Part shown: positions 6,887-14,458 of the stretch, one piece after another
Layout of the letters: the number at the start of each line of letters is the position of its first letter
Position numbering within the stretch: position 1 is the stretch's first letter
NCBI GenBank assembly: GCA_024640585.1
Contig: JAHEEQ010000074.1
Coordinates: 1 to 19,078, forward strand
DNA from: Micrococcales bacterium
Lineage (GTDB): Bacteria > Actinomycetota > Actinomycetes > S36-B12 > UBA5976
Direction: 5' to 3'
Length of the DNA: 19,078 nt
Made by a program: the position numbers and the translations under genes
Notes under the pieces: generated by a model
Database searches by the model: none
What the model saw: only the letters and a program-made list of their open reading frames with translations
What the model was told of the DNA's origin: nothing

Positions 6887-8086
6887 TTATGACGAGATGG
6901 CTGAGCCAGAATCAAGCATGGCTTGAATTTCACTTTCTGTGTAACCCATCTCTTCAAGCAGCTGTTCGGTTTCCCATCCTTTGGGCTGGGAAGGTTCACG
7001 CAGATGAAGGTACGAGTCATTAACTTTGATGGAAGCTCTAATCGCTGAAGTCTTTCCTTCTGTTGGATGTTGCTCGGTTTGAATTAATCGGACGGCTTTA
7101 AGGTGCTTGTCATGTGGCAGTGTCTCGAGCGTGTGGCAAGGTTGAGCTGCAATATCTGCTTTCTGTAATAACTCAAGCCATTCATCAGTCGTCTTGCTTG
7201 TGAGTGGTGTTCCTCTCACTTCAAACCATTGCGCAACGTTCTTTGCACGAGCTGCTACAGAGTTGAATCTCTCGTCCTCAAGCAAATGATCTCTACCTGT
7301 CACGCTTAGGAATGCACGCACCTGTGGGTCAGTATTTACAGTGAAGGAAATCCATCCATCTAATGTTTTGACCGGTTTGTTGTGAGGGCTGAGCAATCTG
7401 AGATCACCGGGAGGTCCCACAGGTGGATCAAAGCTATGTTGAGCAAGGTGCTCTTGCAATACAAATGCTGCCATGGTTTCAAACATGGGAACTTCTATCG
7501 TGCTTCCGTTGCCACTCGTACGTTTCTCAACGATTGCGGCCAGAATTGAACTGGCTGCAATTTCTCCTGCGACATGATCACAAATCAACATTGGTACATA
7601 GTTTGGACTTCCATCGCGGCGAAGAAATAATCCGGCCATACCTGTGACGCCTTGAACAACGCTGTCGTATGTCGGTTGACCCGCATATGGGCCTTCGGTT
7701 CCGTATCCTGTGATGAGGCAGTAAACCTTCTCTGGATAGCGATCACGAATTGTTTCTGAATCTAAATCGAGCTTTTTCAGAGCTTGCGGCCGCATGTTTG
7801 CAACGATGACATCGGCTGATGCAATGAGCCTATCCATAACCTCTCTGGATTCTGGCTTTTTTAGATCTAGGCAGATGTTTCGTTTCCCACGATTCAAATG
7901 TAGATAGGTGCCAGAGTGCTGCCCTGTAGGCGATAGGCCGCCGAGCCCTCGCATTAAGTCGCCTTCGGGGTTTTCAACTTTGATGATTTCCGCGCCATAT
8001 TGGCCTAATCTCCATGTGCAGACAGGGCCAACAACAACGCTTGTTAAGTCCAATACGCGAATGCCTGTTAAGGGGTTAAAGCTCAT
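6887..8086 (-). CDS. Class III (CaiB/BaiF-family) CoA-transferase
   Basis: A 399-residue family III CoA-transferase that should move CoA from a donor thioester to a carboxylate in the cytoplasm. It begins LTGIRVLDLTSVVVGP and continues GAEIIKVENPEGD and LNRGKRNICLDLKKPE, all typical of the family. The expected catalytic Asp is D141 in TYDSVVQGVTG, which forms the acyl-anhydride intermediate in characterised members. Length is normal. Its start overlaps the end of the hydratase gene by 11 bases (8076-8086), so the two are translationally coupled and probably act in one pathway. The Bug receptor follows 18 bases downstream. The acceptor acid cannot be named from sequence; itaconate, mesaconate, succinate-type and aromatic acids are all known substrates of the family. 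Confidence 0.9.
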   Translation of the reverse strand: MSFNPLTGIRVLDLTSVVVGPVCTWRLGQYGAEIIKVENPEGDLMRGLGGLSPTGQHSGTYLHLNRGKRNICLDLKKPESREVMDRLIASADVIVANMRPQALKKLDLDSETIRDRYPEKVYCLITGYGTEGPYAGQPTYDSVVQGVTGMAGLFLRRDGSPNYVPMLICDHVAGEIAASSILAAIVEKRTSGNGSTIEVPMFETMAAFVLQEHLAQHSFDPPVGPPGDLRLLSPHNKPVKTLDGWISFTVNTDPQVRAFLSVTGRDHLLEDERFNSVAARAKNVAQWFEVRGTPLTSKTTDEWLELLQKADIAAQPCHTLETLPHDKHLKAVRLIQTEQHPTEGKTSAIRASIKVNDSYLHLREPSQPKGWETEQLLEEMGYTESEIQAMLDSGSAISS

Positions 8087-8942
8087 GTGGTTCTACTTCC
8101 ATATCTACTGCCAGTGTTGATCGGTTGTCATAGGCTTGTAGTTGCCACTTGGATTCGCTCTTGTTTACGACCATCGTGATAGGACTTCCACAAAACAGTG
8201 GCGCAACGTGACGAGCCTTAATCGTTGATGGGGATACTCCCAATTCCTTCCGTAAAAACTCAGTCAGCAGCAATGTGGCTAAGCCTCCATTGACTACTAA
8301 GTCCGGAAACCCCTCTACGTTTCGAGCATGAGACCTATCGATGTGAATTTTGTGCGAATTGAAGCCCAGCGCTGAGTACTGAAAGAGCAAGGTTTCATCA
8401 GGAACTACGGTCTTTACTTTGTCACCTGTAACGTGTGCTGTGAAATGCTCTGTTGATGCAGGTGATGCGCCTTTTGTTGCGGGAAGAAGTAGGTACGTTT
8501 GCGTTTCAATTAGGGCGGGAAGATCAGCGCCATGCAGCTTTATTTCGTGCTGAATCACAGCAACAACCATTGGCCCTGCCTTAGTAGTCTTCTGTGTCAG
8601 GCTCTTAATTGAACTATGGCGAAGGACGGCCGAACCAATTGGAATGTCTTGCATGTAAGTGACAGATCTACTTCCAAGCATCAGCCTTGGAAGACCGAGA
8701 TCGGGCATTGCTACACCTAGGCCTGGAAATCCATCGGCCCGGAGTTGGGATCTGGTCGTATCAGCTCCCATCAAAATAAATTGCCATCCTCGAGGAAGTG
8801 CAGCCCCTTCTGTAAATTCATCAGGGTTGAGGTCCAGCATTGCTGCGACACGTCGAACTGCTGCAATGCTGCAAATTTCCTTACGGACGGTGTCCTGCTG
8901 TGGAGCAGACAGAGATAAATGCTCTTGGTTTAAATGATTCAT
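8076..8942 (-). CDS. MaoC/HTD2-like hotdog-fold acyl-CoA hydratase (mesaconyl-CoA hydratase type)
   Basis: A 288-residue double-hotdog protein of the FAS1-type dehydratase/HTD2 group, which includes mesaconyl-CoA and methylfumaryl-CoA hydratases. The diagnostic C-terminal segment is FQYSALGFNSHKIHIDRSHA (187-206), followed by VEGFPDLVVNGGL (209-221). H197, H200 and D202 sit where the family's active-site motif lies. The N-terminal half carries LPRGWQFILMG and LPRLMLGSRSVTY, matching the usual 'LP..W' and 'PRRMW.G' positions, although the aromatic residue in the second is replaced (LPRLMLG). It probably adds or removes water on an enoyl-CoA. It is the first gene of the minus-strand operon and overlaps the CoA-transferase. 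The ATG at 8942 has no clear ribosome binding site, and the first ~25 residues are poorly characteristic, so a later start is possible. Confidence 0.8.
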   Translation of the reverse strand: MNHLNQEHLSLSAPQQDTVRKEICSIAAVRRVAAMLDLNPDEFTEGAALPRGWQFILMGADTTRSQLRADGFPGLGVAMPDLGLPRLMLGSRSVTYMQDIPIGSAVLRHSSIKSLTQKTTKAGPMVVAVIQHEIKLHGADLPALIETQTYLLLPATKGASPASTEHFTAHVTGDKVKTVVPDETLLFQYSALGFNSHKIHIDRSHARNVEGFPDLVVNGGLATLLLTEFLRKELGVSPSTIKARHVAPLFCGSPITMVVNKSESKWQLQAYDNRSTLAVDMEVEPHEL

Positions 8943-8945
8943 AAG

Positions 8946-8961
8946 TGAATACTATCATTCA
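8946..8961. promoter_or_regulatory. TGAAT-N6-ATTCA inverted repeat near the hydratase start
   Basis: TGAAT (8946-8950) and ATTCA (8957-8961) form a short dyad directly in front of the minus-strand hydratase start. It resembles the half-site of the IclR operator (TGAATC/GATTCA) but is weaker, so this is a tentative site. Confidence 0.25.
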
Positions 8962-9010
8962 TTAGTGATTTAAAAAGGAGCCAAAGACCTCGAAAATTGC
9001 AAATATACCT

Positions 9011-9021
9011 AGGGAAATCCC
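9011..9021. promoter_or_regulatory. AGGGAAATCCC motif, copy 2
   Basis: Exact 11-bp repeat of 376-386, here in the 232-bp intergenic region between the divergent hydratase and VOC operons. It lies 69 bases from the hydratase start and 154 bases from the VOC start. Confidence 0.4.
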
Positions 9022-9050
9022 CGATGAAAATTCATTAGCGAAATATAGAC

Positions 9051-9063
9051 TTCAAATATGAAT
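9051..9063. promoter_or_regulatory. Probable second IclR operator
   Basis: TTCAAATATGAAT is the exact reverse complement of 4972-4984, the core of the dyad before the IclR gene. It lies in the divergent intergenic region and is well placed to control either or both right-hand operons. It also overlaps the start codon of the 33-codon ORF at 9058. Confidence 0.5.
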
Positions 9064-9159
9064 TCGTATATCGTACCCAGTAAGCCTACTAAGGCTCGTC
9101 AGCTCAACGAAGTCGAGCTGCCTCTGATGGTTCCGGCTATTAGGGAATTTGCAACCTAA
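9058..9159 (+). CDS. Possible 33-residue small ORF ahead of the VOC gene
   Basis: An ATG at 9058 opens a 33-codon frame ending in TAA at 9157-9159, 15 bases before the VOC start. The peptide begins MNSYIVPSKPTKARQLNEVE and ends LPLMVPAIREFAT. No clear ribosome binding site precedes it, and its start overlaps a likely operator. Two small hairpins lie within it: AGCCT (9083-9087) with AGGCT (9092-9096), and CAGCTC (9100-9105) with GAGCTG (9115-9120). It could be a leader peptide, a remnant of a decayed gene or chance. I do not recognise it. Confidence 0.25.
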   Translation: MNSYIVPSKPTKARQLNEVELPLMVPAIREFAT

Positions 9160-9174
9160 CCGAAAGAAAGCGCT

Positions 9175-9597
9175 ATGGAATTCAAGTTTCACCACATGAA
9201 CATCTGCACCGATAACCTGCCTCGTTTAACCAACTTTTACAAAACATTGTTTAGTCTCGGAGCAATAACGGATGCAGAACATACAGTGATTAGCCGTGAG
9301 CGCGACGACCGTGCTTACACAGGTAAGGTCGACTTTTTGACTGATGGTGATATCGAGTTTCACTGGTCCGAACGTGACTTAGAAACTGGTTTCAAGATGA
9401 AAAAATTCGTCAATCCTATGGGGCATGGTCACTTCTGTTTTCGTACAGACGACATTAAAGGTTTTATGCGCCGATGCGATGAATTGGGTATTCGTTATTC
9501 TGACTACGGTTGCTGGGCGATTCCAGGCTGGCATCAAGTCTTTTTGTATGACCCAGACGGTCATTGCATCGAAGTTCACCAACCCAACGTGTTCTGA
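9175..9597 (+). CDS. VOC-family (glyoxalase/bleomycin-resistance fold) protein
   Basis: A 140-residue single vicinal-oxygen-chelate protein. The paired beta-alpha-beta-beta-beta modules show FHHMNICTDNLPRLTNFYKT at the start and PMGHGHFCFRTDDIKGFMRR in the second module, ending in the family's FLYDPDGHCIEVHQP. Candidate metal ligands are the His at 6-7, Glu in DIEFHW, a His in GHGHFCF and the Glu in CIEVHQ. The resemblance is to lactoylglutathione lyase-like and ring-modifying VOC enzymes; the reaction is not evident. It is the first clear gene of the long right-hand operon, 34 bases before the TRAP receptor, so it may act on the operon's substrate (isomerisation, epimerisation or ring opening). 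Confidence 0.85.
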   Translation: MEFKFHHMNICTDNLPRLTNFYKTLFSLGAITDAEHTVISRERDDRAYTGKVDFLTDGDIEFHWSERDLETGFKMKKFVNPMGHGHFCFRTDDIKGFMRRCDELGIRYSDYGCWAIPGWHQVFLYDPDGHCIEVHQPNVF

Positions 9598-9631
9598 TTA
9601 ATTTCAGATAAAAACAACCACAGGAGACAAC

Positions 9632-10669
9632 ATGAAATCAACTTCCACACTAAATCAAAACGGCCGTCGCGACGCGCTTAAGCTCATTGCTGGTGCCGCT
9701 GCAACAACATTAGTTTCCGGTTCTGTCTTTGCGCAAACTTCTGGAAAATTCAATCTGAAGATTGCAATCACCTTGCCTGAAAGTCATCCTACGCCAGTTG
9801 CTTTGAAAGCAGCTTGTGCAGAAATTCTTAAAGAGTCAAATGGTCGATTGAATATCGAGGTCTACCCCAGCGGTCAGTTGGGAAGTGACACCGATACATT
9901 GTCCCAAGTTCGCTCAGGTGCGATCGACTTTATTTGCACTGCCGGTTCAATCTATGGCAACCTGATACCAACTGCGGCGATCAACTCAATTGCATTCGCC
10001 TTCCCTGATTACGCAACAGTGTGGAAGGCAATGGATGGGGAGCTCGGCGCTCACATTAAGGCTTCATTTGACAAAGTGAATTTGACGCAAGTCGGTCGAG
10101 TTTTTGATCACGGATTCCGCCAAATCACGCATTCGACAAAACCAATTAATACGCCAAAAGATTTGGTTGGTATGAAGATTCGCGTGCCTGCAACTCCGTT
10201 GTGGACATCTATGTTCAAAGGACTTGATGCTTCACCAGCAACAGTGCCAATCGGTGAGCTTTACACAGCACTTCAAACAAAAGTGGTTGATGGTCAAGAA
10301 AACGCATTGCCAACAATCGATGCAGTAAAACTTTATGAAGTTCAAAAATATTGCTCAATAACATCTCATATGTGGGAGTACTTCTCACTTGTTGGCAATA
10401 AGAAAAACTGGAATGCATTGCCTGAGGATCTGAGAGCATTGGCAACAAAAACGTTTGATGCCCATGCAATGAAGCAACGTACCGCACACGATGCCCTGAA
10501 CTCGACGCTTGAAGCCAAACTCAAAGGCCAAGGCATGCAGTTCAATCGCATTGATACAAAACCGTTCCGTGAAACATTGCAGAAGGCTGGCTACTACGCC
10601 GAGTGGCAGAAAAAGTTTGGCCCTGAAACATGGTCCTTGCTTGAGAAGTACACAGGAAAACTCGCCTAA
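9632..10669 (+). CDS. TRAP transporter solute-binding protein (DctP family)
   Basis: A 345-residue periplasmic receptor of the DctP family. The signal peptide has a twin-arginine pair (GRRDALKLIAGAAA) and a likely cleavage SVFA-QT near residue 34-35. Family landmarks are YPSGQLGSD, the RSGAIDF segment, GMKIRVP with the conserved Arg that contacts a substrate carboxylate in characterised members, and VDGQENALPTI. A strong ribosome binding site (CAGGAG) lies seven bases upstream of ATG 9632. The fused permease follows after a hairpin. By family, the ligand is probably an organic acid. It is the second solute receptor in the cluster besides the Bug protein. Confidence 0.93.
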   Translation: MKSTSTLNQNGRRDALKLIAGAAATTLVSGSVFAQTSGKFNLKIAITLPESHPTPVALKAACAEILKESNGRLNIEVYPSGQLGSDTDTLSQVRSGAIDFICTAGSIYGNLIPTAAINSIAFAFPDYATVWKAMDGELGAHIKASFDKVNLTQVGRVFDHGFRQITHSTKPINTPKDLVGMKIRVPATPLWTSMFKGLDASPATVPIGELYTALQTKVVDGQENALPTIDAVKLYEVQKYCSITSHMWEYFSLVGNKKNWNALPEDLRALATKTFDAHAMKQRTAHDALNSTLEAKLKGQGMQFNRIDTKPFRETLQKAGYYAEWQKKFGPETWSLLEKYTGKLA

Positions 10670-10684
10670 CCTGTGCTTGGGACG

Positions 10685-10717
10685 GAGTCGATCAAAGTTT
10701 TGATCGACTCGTTTTAT
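10685..10717 (+). terminator. Hairpin between TRAP receptor and permease genes (attenuator-like)
   Basis: GAGTCGATCAAA (10685-10696) and TTTGATCGACTC (10699-10710) are perfect complements, followed by GTTTTATT. It lies 15 bases after the receptor stop and about 105 bases before the permease start. A partial terminator or mRNA-stabilising hairpin here would give more receptor than permease, as is common in binding-protein-dependent systems. Confidence 0.75.
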
Positions 10718-10822
10718 TCGCCTGCGCGGCAAATTTTCTTGCGCAGAAAGACAAGTTCGACAAATAGTCGGCACAAAAAATCGACTCGACAAAGAACGAG
10801 TAACTCACTTGGAGACGCCTCT

Positions 10823-12709
10823 TTGGATCCGTCAACTCACATGCACAAAACCCTAGAAACTAAACGCCCAGATACAGCTTGGTTTAGAGCTGTAGCAAAA
10901 ATTGATCAGGCCCTTGGATTTTTGACAGAGGTCCCAGCAGCTATCTTGGTTTTGTCGGAAATATTGGTTTTGTTTGGTGGTGTTGTGAGCCGCTATGTGA
11001 TTCACCGTCCACTGACTTGGTCGGATGAACTTGCTTCAGTTATGTTTCTCTGGCTTGCCATGTTAGGCGCAGTGATTGCATTTCGACGTTCATCGCACAT
11101 GCGTATGACTGCGCTTGTAGACCTTGCTTCTCCAGAGAAGCGCGCATTTTTTGATTTGTTGGGAGTCGTTGCTGGGGCAACTTTCCTGATATTGGTCGGC
11201 TATCCAGCTTTCGAGTTTGCGATGGACGAGGCGATTGTTACATCGCCCTCACTTGAGATATCAAATGCTTGGCGAGCATCTGCTTTGCCATGCGGCATCA
11301 TGCTCATGGGGGTCTCTGCAATATTGAAGTTCGCAGAAGTCTCGAATTGGAAGCGCTTGCTTTCCGCTTTGGCTGTATCAGCTTGTGCTGTTGCTGCGTT
11401 GTATTTGATTAGCCCAGTATTTCAAGATCTTGGAAATTTAAACCTTTTCATCTTCTTTGTTGTGATCGTGGCGATTCTTGTGTTGAGCGGAGTTCCAATT
11501 GCATTTGCATTTGGCTTAGCCACTTTCGGTTATATCGCGTTAACAACAGCAAAGCCAACAAGTGTCATCGTCGGACGTATGGATGAAGGCATGTCGCATC
11601 TGGTGCTTCTTGCTGTTCCATTATTCGTTTTTCTAGGCGTAGTGCTTGAATTAAGTGGGATGGCTAAAGCGATGGTGCAGTTCCTTGCGTCACTGTTAGG
11701 GCATGTTCGTGGCGGTCTCTCATACGTCCTCGTGGGCGGCATGTATTTGGTCTCTGGTATTTCTGGGTCAAAGGCTGCTGATATGGCTGCAATTGCGCCA
11801 GTTCTTTTTCCTGAGATGCGAAAACGTGGCGTCGATGAAGGGGAAATGGTGGCACTGTTGGCTGCTACAGGTGCTCAGACCGAAACGATTCCGCCTAGCA
11901 TCGTGCTCATCACCATTGGCTCTGTGACAGGTATTTCCATCGCCGCATTATTTTCTGGCGGTTTAGTTCCTGCTCTAGTCTTAGCCGTGCTGTTGTGTTT
12001 CGTAGTGTGGCTGAGAAACCGCAAGGTTGACATGTCGGGCGTTGTTAAGGCTTCTTGGAGTGAGATTGGTCGTGCATTATTGGTTGCAAGTCCAGCACTT
12101 GCATTGCCTTTCATTATTCGTGCGGCAGTGGTTGAAGGAGTGGCTACAGCAACTGAAGTTTCCACCATTGGCATCGCATACGCCATTCTTGCTGGTGCTG
12201 TAATTTATCGACAACTAGATTACAAGAAACTATGGCCAGCATTGGTTGATACAGCAGCATTGTCTGGTGCTATTTTGCTAATCATTGGCACTGCAACAGG
12301 CATGGCTTGGGCGTTGACGCAATCGGGTTTTTCTCGTCAGCTTGCTCAAGTGATGACTCAATTGCCAGGTGGTGCAGAAGGATTTCTTGCAGTTTCAGTC
12401 TTAGCCTTCATTATTCTTGGAAGTGTGCTTGAAGGAATTCCCGCTATCGTGGTTTTTGGTCCGTTGCTCTTCCCGATTGCAAAAACATTTGGAATTAATG
12501 ATGTTCATTACTCCATGGTGGTTGTGCTTGCAATGGGTATTGGTTTATTTGCACCACCATTTGGCGTGGGGTATTACGCGGCCTGTGCAATCAGTGGAGT
12601 CAGTCCAAGTAAGGGCATGAAGCCGATTGTTGGCTACATCGTTGCGCTTATCGTGGGCACACTAATTGTTGCTGCTGTTCCTGGTTTGTCTACGGGTTTT
12701 GGTCAGTAA
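10823..12709 (+). CDS. TRAP transporter fused small/large permease (DctQM)
   Basis: An integral membrane protein of about 628 residues combining both TRAP membrane subunits. The N-terminal DctQ-like part (about residues 1-175) carries SRYVIHRPLTWSDELA and FLWLAMLGAVIAFRRSSHMR. The DctM-like part (about 205 to the end) starts FVVIVAILVLSGVPIAFAFG and contains AVPLFVFLGVVLE, GGMYLVSGISGSKAADMAA, TGAQTETIPPSIVL and a C-terminal GLFAPPFGVGYY. It should use an ion gradient to import the acid bound by the upstream receptor. The frame is open back to 10673, but that would run through the hairpin. TTG 10823 has GGAGA (10811-10815) seven bases upstream and is my choice; ATG 10841 is the alternative. 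The stop overlaps the next start (TAATG). Confidence 0.9.
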   Translation: MDPSTHMHKTLETKRPDTAWFRAVAKIDQALGFLTEVPAAILVLSEILVLFGGVVSRYVIHRPLTWSDELASVMFLWLAMLGAVIAFRRSSHMRMTALVDLASPEKRAFFDLLGVVAGATFLILVGYPAFEFAMDEAIVTSPSLEISNAWRASALPCGIMLMGVSAILKFAEVSNWKRLLSALAVSACAVAALYLISPVFQDLGNLNLFIFFVVIVAILVLSGVPIAFAFGLATFGYIALTTAKPTSVIVGRMDEGMSHLVLLAVPLFVFLGVVLELSGMAKAMVQFLASLLGHVRGGLSYVLVGGMYLVSGISGSKAADMAAIAPVLFPEMRKRGVDEGEMVALLAATGAQTETIPPSIVLITIGSVTGISIAALFSGGLVPALVLAVLLCFVVWLRNRKVDMSGVVKASWSEIGRALLVASPALALPFIIRAAVVEGVATATEVSTIGIAYAILAGAVIYRQLDYKKLWPALVDTAALSGAILLIIGTATGMAWALTQSGFSRQLAQVMTQLPGGAEGFLAVSVLAFIILGSVLEGIPAIVVFGPLLFPIAKTFGINDVHYSMVVVLAMGIGLFAPPFGVGYYAACAISGVSPSKGMKPIVGYIVALIVGTLIVAAVPGLSTGFGQ

Positions 12710-13641
12710 TGAAATTGCCAAAAACTATCTTCATAACAGGCGCTAGTGGTTATATCGGCGGATCTGTCGCAAGAAAACTCGTCCAAGTTGGTGTCCATGT
12801 GCGTGGGCTTGTTCGGAGTCAAGCGAATGCAGAGCTGCTCGCCGCGCAAGGAATTGAACCAGTTATTGGTGATCTAAATGATGTGGCGTTGTTAACCCGT
12901 GAAGCTAAAAATGCAGATGGAGTAATCAATGCGGCTAGTGCAGATCACGTGGAGTCTATCCAAGCACTGATCAAGGGGTTGGAAGGATCCTCGAGTCCAC
13001 TAATTCATACCAGTGGTTCCAGCATAGTTGGAGACGATGTTCGTGGCGCCTTGAAAAGTGATTCGGTTTTTGATGAATTCACGCCTTTAGTGATTCAAGA
13101 GTTGAAGCAACCAAGACGCGACATTGATTTGATGGTTCTAGGTGCTTCAGCGTCTAACGTGAGATCAATCGTAATTTGTCCTAGTCTTATCTATGGTGAA
13201 GGTCGAGGATTAAATCCAAAGAGCGTACAAATTCCGTTTCTTGCTGAGAACGCCAAACAACACGGCATCGTTCAGATCGTGGGTGCAGGAAACAATGTGT
13301 GGTCAAACATTCATATTGATGATGTCGTCGATATGTATTTGCTCGCACTTGCCAAAGCACCAGCTGGAGCTTTCTATTTTGCGGCTAATGGAGAAGCCTC
13401 TTTTAAAGATGTTGGTCAAGCCCTTGCACAGAGGCTAACGCTTTCAGGTGTTGAATCGCTTGACCCAGAGCTCGCGGCCAAAATTTGGGGGATTCCAAGA
13501 GCGTATTACTCATTTGGCAGTAACAGCCGAGTTCGATCAGTTCGAGCACGACAAGAGCTCGGTTGGTCGCCATCTCACACGTCGGTTATTGATTGGATTC
13601 TTAACGAAATGCCAGTCAGTTTAGAAAAATCTAAAAGTTAA
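12709..13641 (+). CDS. Atypical NAD(P)-binding SDR / NAD-dependent epimerase-like protein
   Basis: A 310-residue protein of the extended short-chain dehydrogenase fold. The nucleotide-binding motif GASGYIG is at 11-17, and IGDLND and a later SLIYGEGRG match the epimerase family. At the place where the catalytic Tyr-x-x-x-Lys normally lies, between HTSGSS and VICPSLIYG, there is no such motif (the stretch reads PLVIQELKQPRRDID). It may therefore be an atypical SDR with altered chemistry or a binding role. The ATG shares its A with the permease stop codon, so translation is coupled. It is followed 13 bases later by a classical SDR. Substrate unknown. Confidence 0.8.
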   Translation: MKLPKTIFITGASGYIGGSVARKLVQVGVHVRGLVRSQANAELLAAQGIEPVIGDLNDVALLTREAKNADGVINAASADHVESIQALIKGLEGSSSPLIHTSGSSIVGDDVRGALKSDSVFDEFTPLVIQELKQPRRDIDLMVLGASASNVRSIVICPSLIYGEGRGLNPKSVQIPFLAENAKQHGIVQIVGAGNNVWSNIHIDDVVDMYLLALAKAPAGAFYFAANGEASFKDVGQALAQRLTLSGVESLDPELAAKIWGIPRAYYSFGSNSRVRSVRARQELGWSPSHTSVIDWILNEMPVSLEKSKS

Positions 13642-13654
13642 AAACAAGGAACTT

Positions 13655-14425
13655 ATGTTGCTTAAAGACAAAGTGTGCGTCATCGTGGGCGCTGGATCAC
13701 TTCGAAGTATTGGGTATGCCACTGCAGAACTATTTGCAGAACATGGCGCAAAAGTAGTTGTGGTTGATGTGATGATGAACGATCAGGTCCTTAAGGAAAT
13801 TCAATCTTCCATTGTGGTCAAAGTTAAGGGGCCAGTCTCGGTACACGGCGTCCAGTGTGACATTAGTAAAGCTGAAGATTGCGAATCCTTGGTTCGTAAT
13901 GTGATGGAGTTACATGGAACTATCGATTGCTTGGTGAATTCAGCTGGCATTGTTCGCAATCAACCGATTTTAGAAATTAGTGAAAAAGAGCTTGATCTCA
14001 TGTTTGATATCAACCTCAAAGGCGCATTTTTCTTGTGCCAAAGCGTGCTGAAAGTGTTTGTTGAAAAACGCTCAGGAACCATTGTCAATGTTGCCTCACT
14101 TGCCGCACAGCGTGGAGGTGGTTTGGTCGGAGGGTCACATTACGCAGCTTCAAAAGGCGGTATGTTGAGTTTGACAAAAAGTATTGCCAGAGAGTTTGGC
14201 CAATATGGCATTCGTGCCAATGCTATTTGTCCCGCAATGATTGAAACACCGATGCTTGATGGTTTGTCTGAGGAGCGTTTGCAAGGAATCATTGATGCAA
14301 TTCCACTCAAAAGAACCGGGAAGAGAAGCGAAATGGCAGGCGCTTGCCTCTTCCTCGCATCGGAATTATCGGGGTTTGTTACCGGCGCGACCATTGATGT
14401 AAATGGCGGGACGCATATCCATTAA
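13655..14425 (+). CDS. Classical SDR-family oxidoreductase
   Basis: A 256-residue short-chain dehydrogenase/reductase. The cofactor motif is an extended VGAGSLRSIGYA (11-22), followed by D70 in CDIS, the structural NSAG at 95-98, N120, and the catalytic set S148, Y163 and K167 (HYAASKGG). The C-terminus GFVTGATIDVNGGTH is typical. Asp38 after the second strand (VVVVDV) favours NAD over NADP. AAGGAA lies four bases before ATG 13655. It probably oxidises or reduces a hydroxy/keto group on the operon's substrate or CoA ester. Unlike the preceding SDR it is catalytically complete. Confidence 0.88.
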   Translation: MLLKDKVCVIVGAGSLRSIGYATAELFAEHGAKVVVVDVMMNDQVLKEIQSSIVVKVKGPVSVHGVQCDISKAEDCESLVRNVMELHGTIDCLVNSAGIVRNQPILEISEKELDLMFDINLKGAFFLCQSVLKVFVEKRSGTIVNVASLAAQRGGGLVGGSHYAASKGGMLSLTKSIAREFGQYGIRANAICPAMIETPMLDGLSEERLQGIIDAIPLKRTGKRSEMAGACLFLASELSGFVTGATIDVNGGTHIH

Positions 14426-14458
14426 TTTTCTAACTTATCAAAATCTTTAAGGCGAAAA

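Noticed and set aside
9115..9174. Sigma-54-like element before the VOC gene
   Set aside because: TTGC at 9149-9152 has no GG twelve bases upstream; the nearest GG gives the wrong spacing.
10385..10792. Minus-strand 135-codon frame across the TRAP receptor end
   Set aside because: It overlaps the receptor coding region and the hairpin, and has no ribosome binding site or motif.
10673..10822. Upstream ATG start for the TRAP permease
   Set aside because: The added 50 residues run through the hairpin and are Arg/Ser-rich and unlike DctQ. The ribosome binding site favours 10823.
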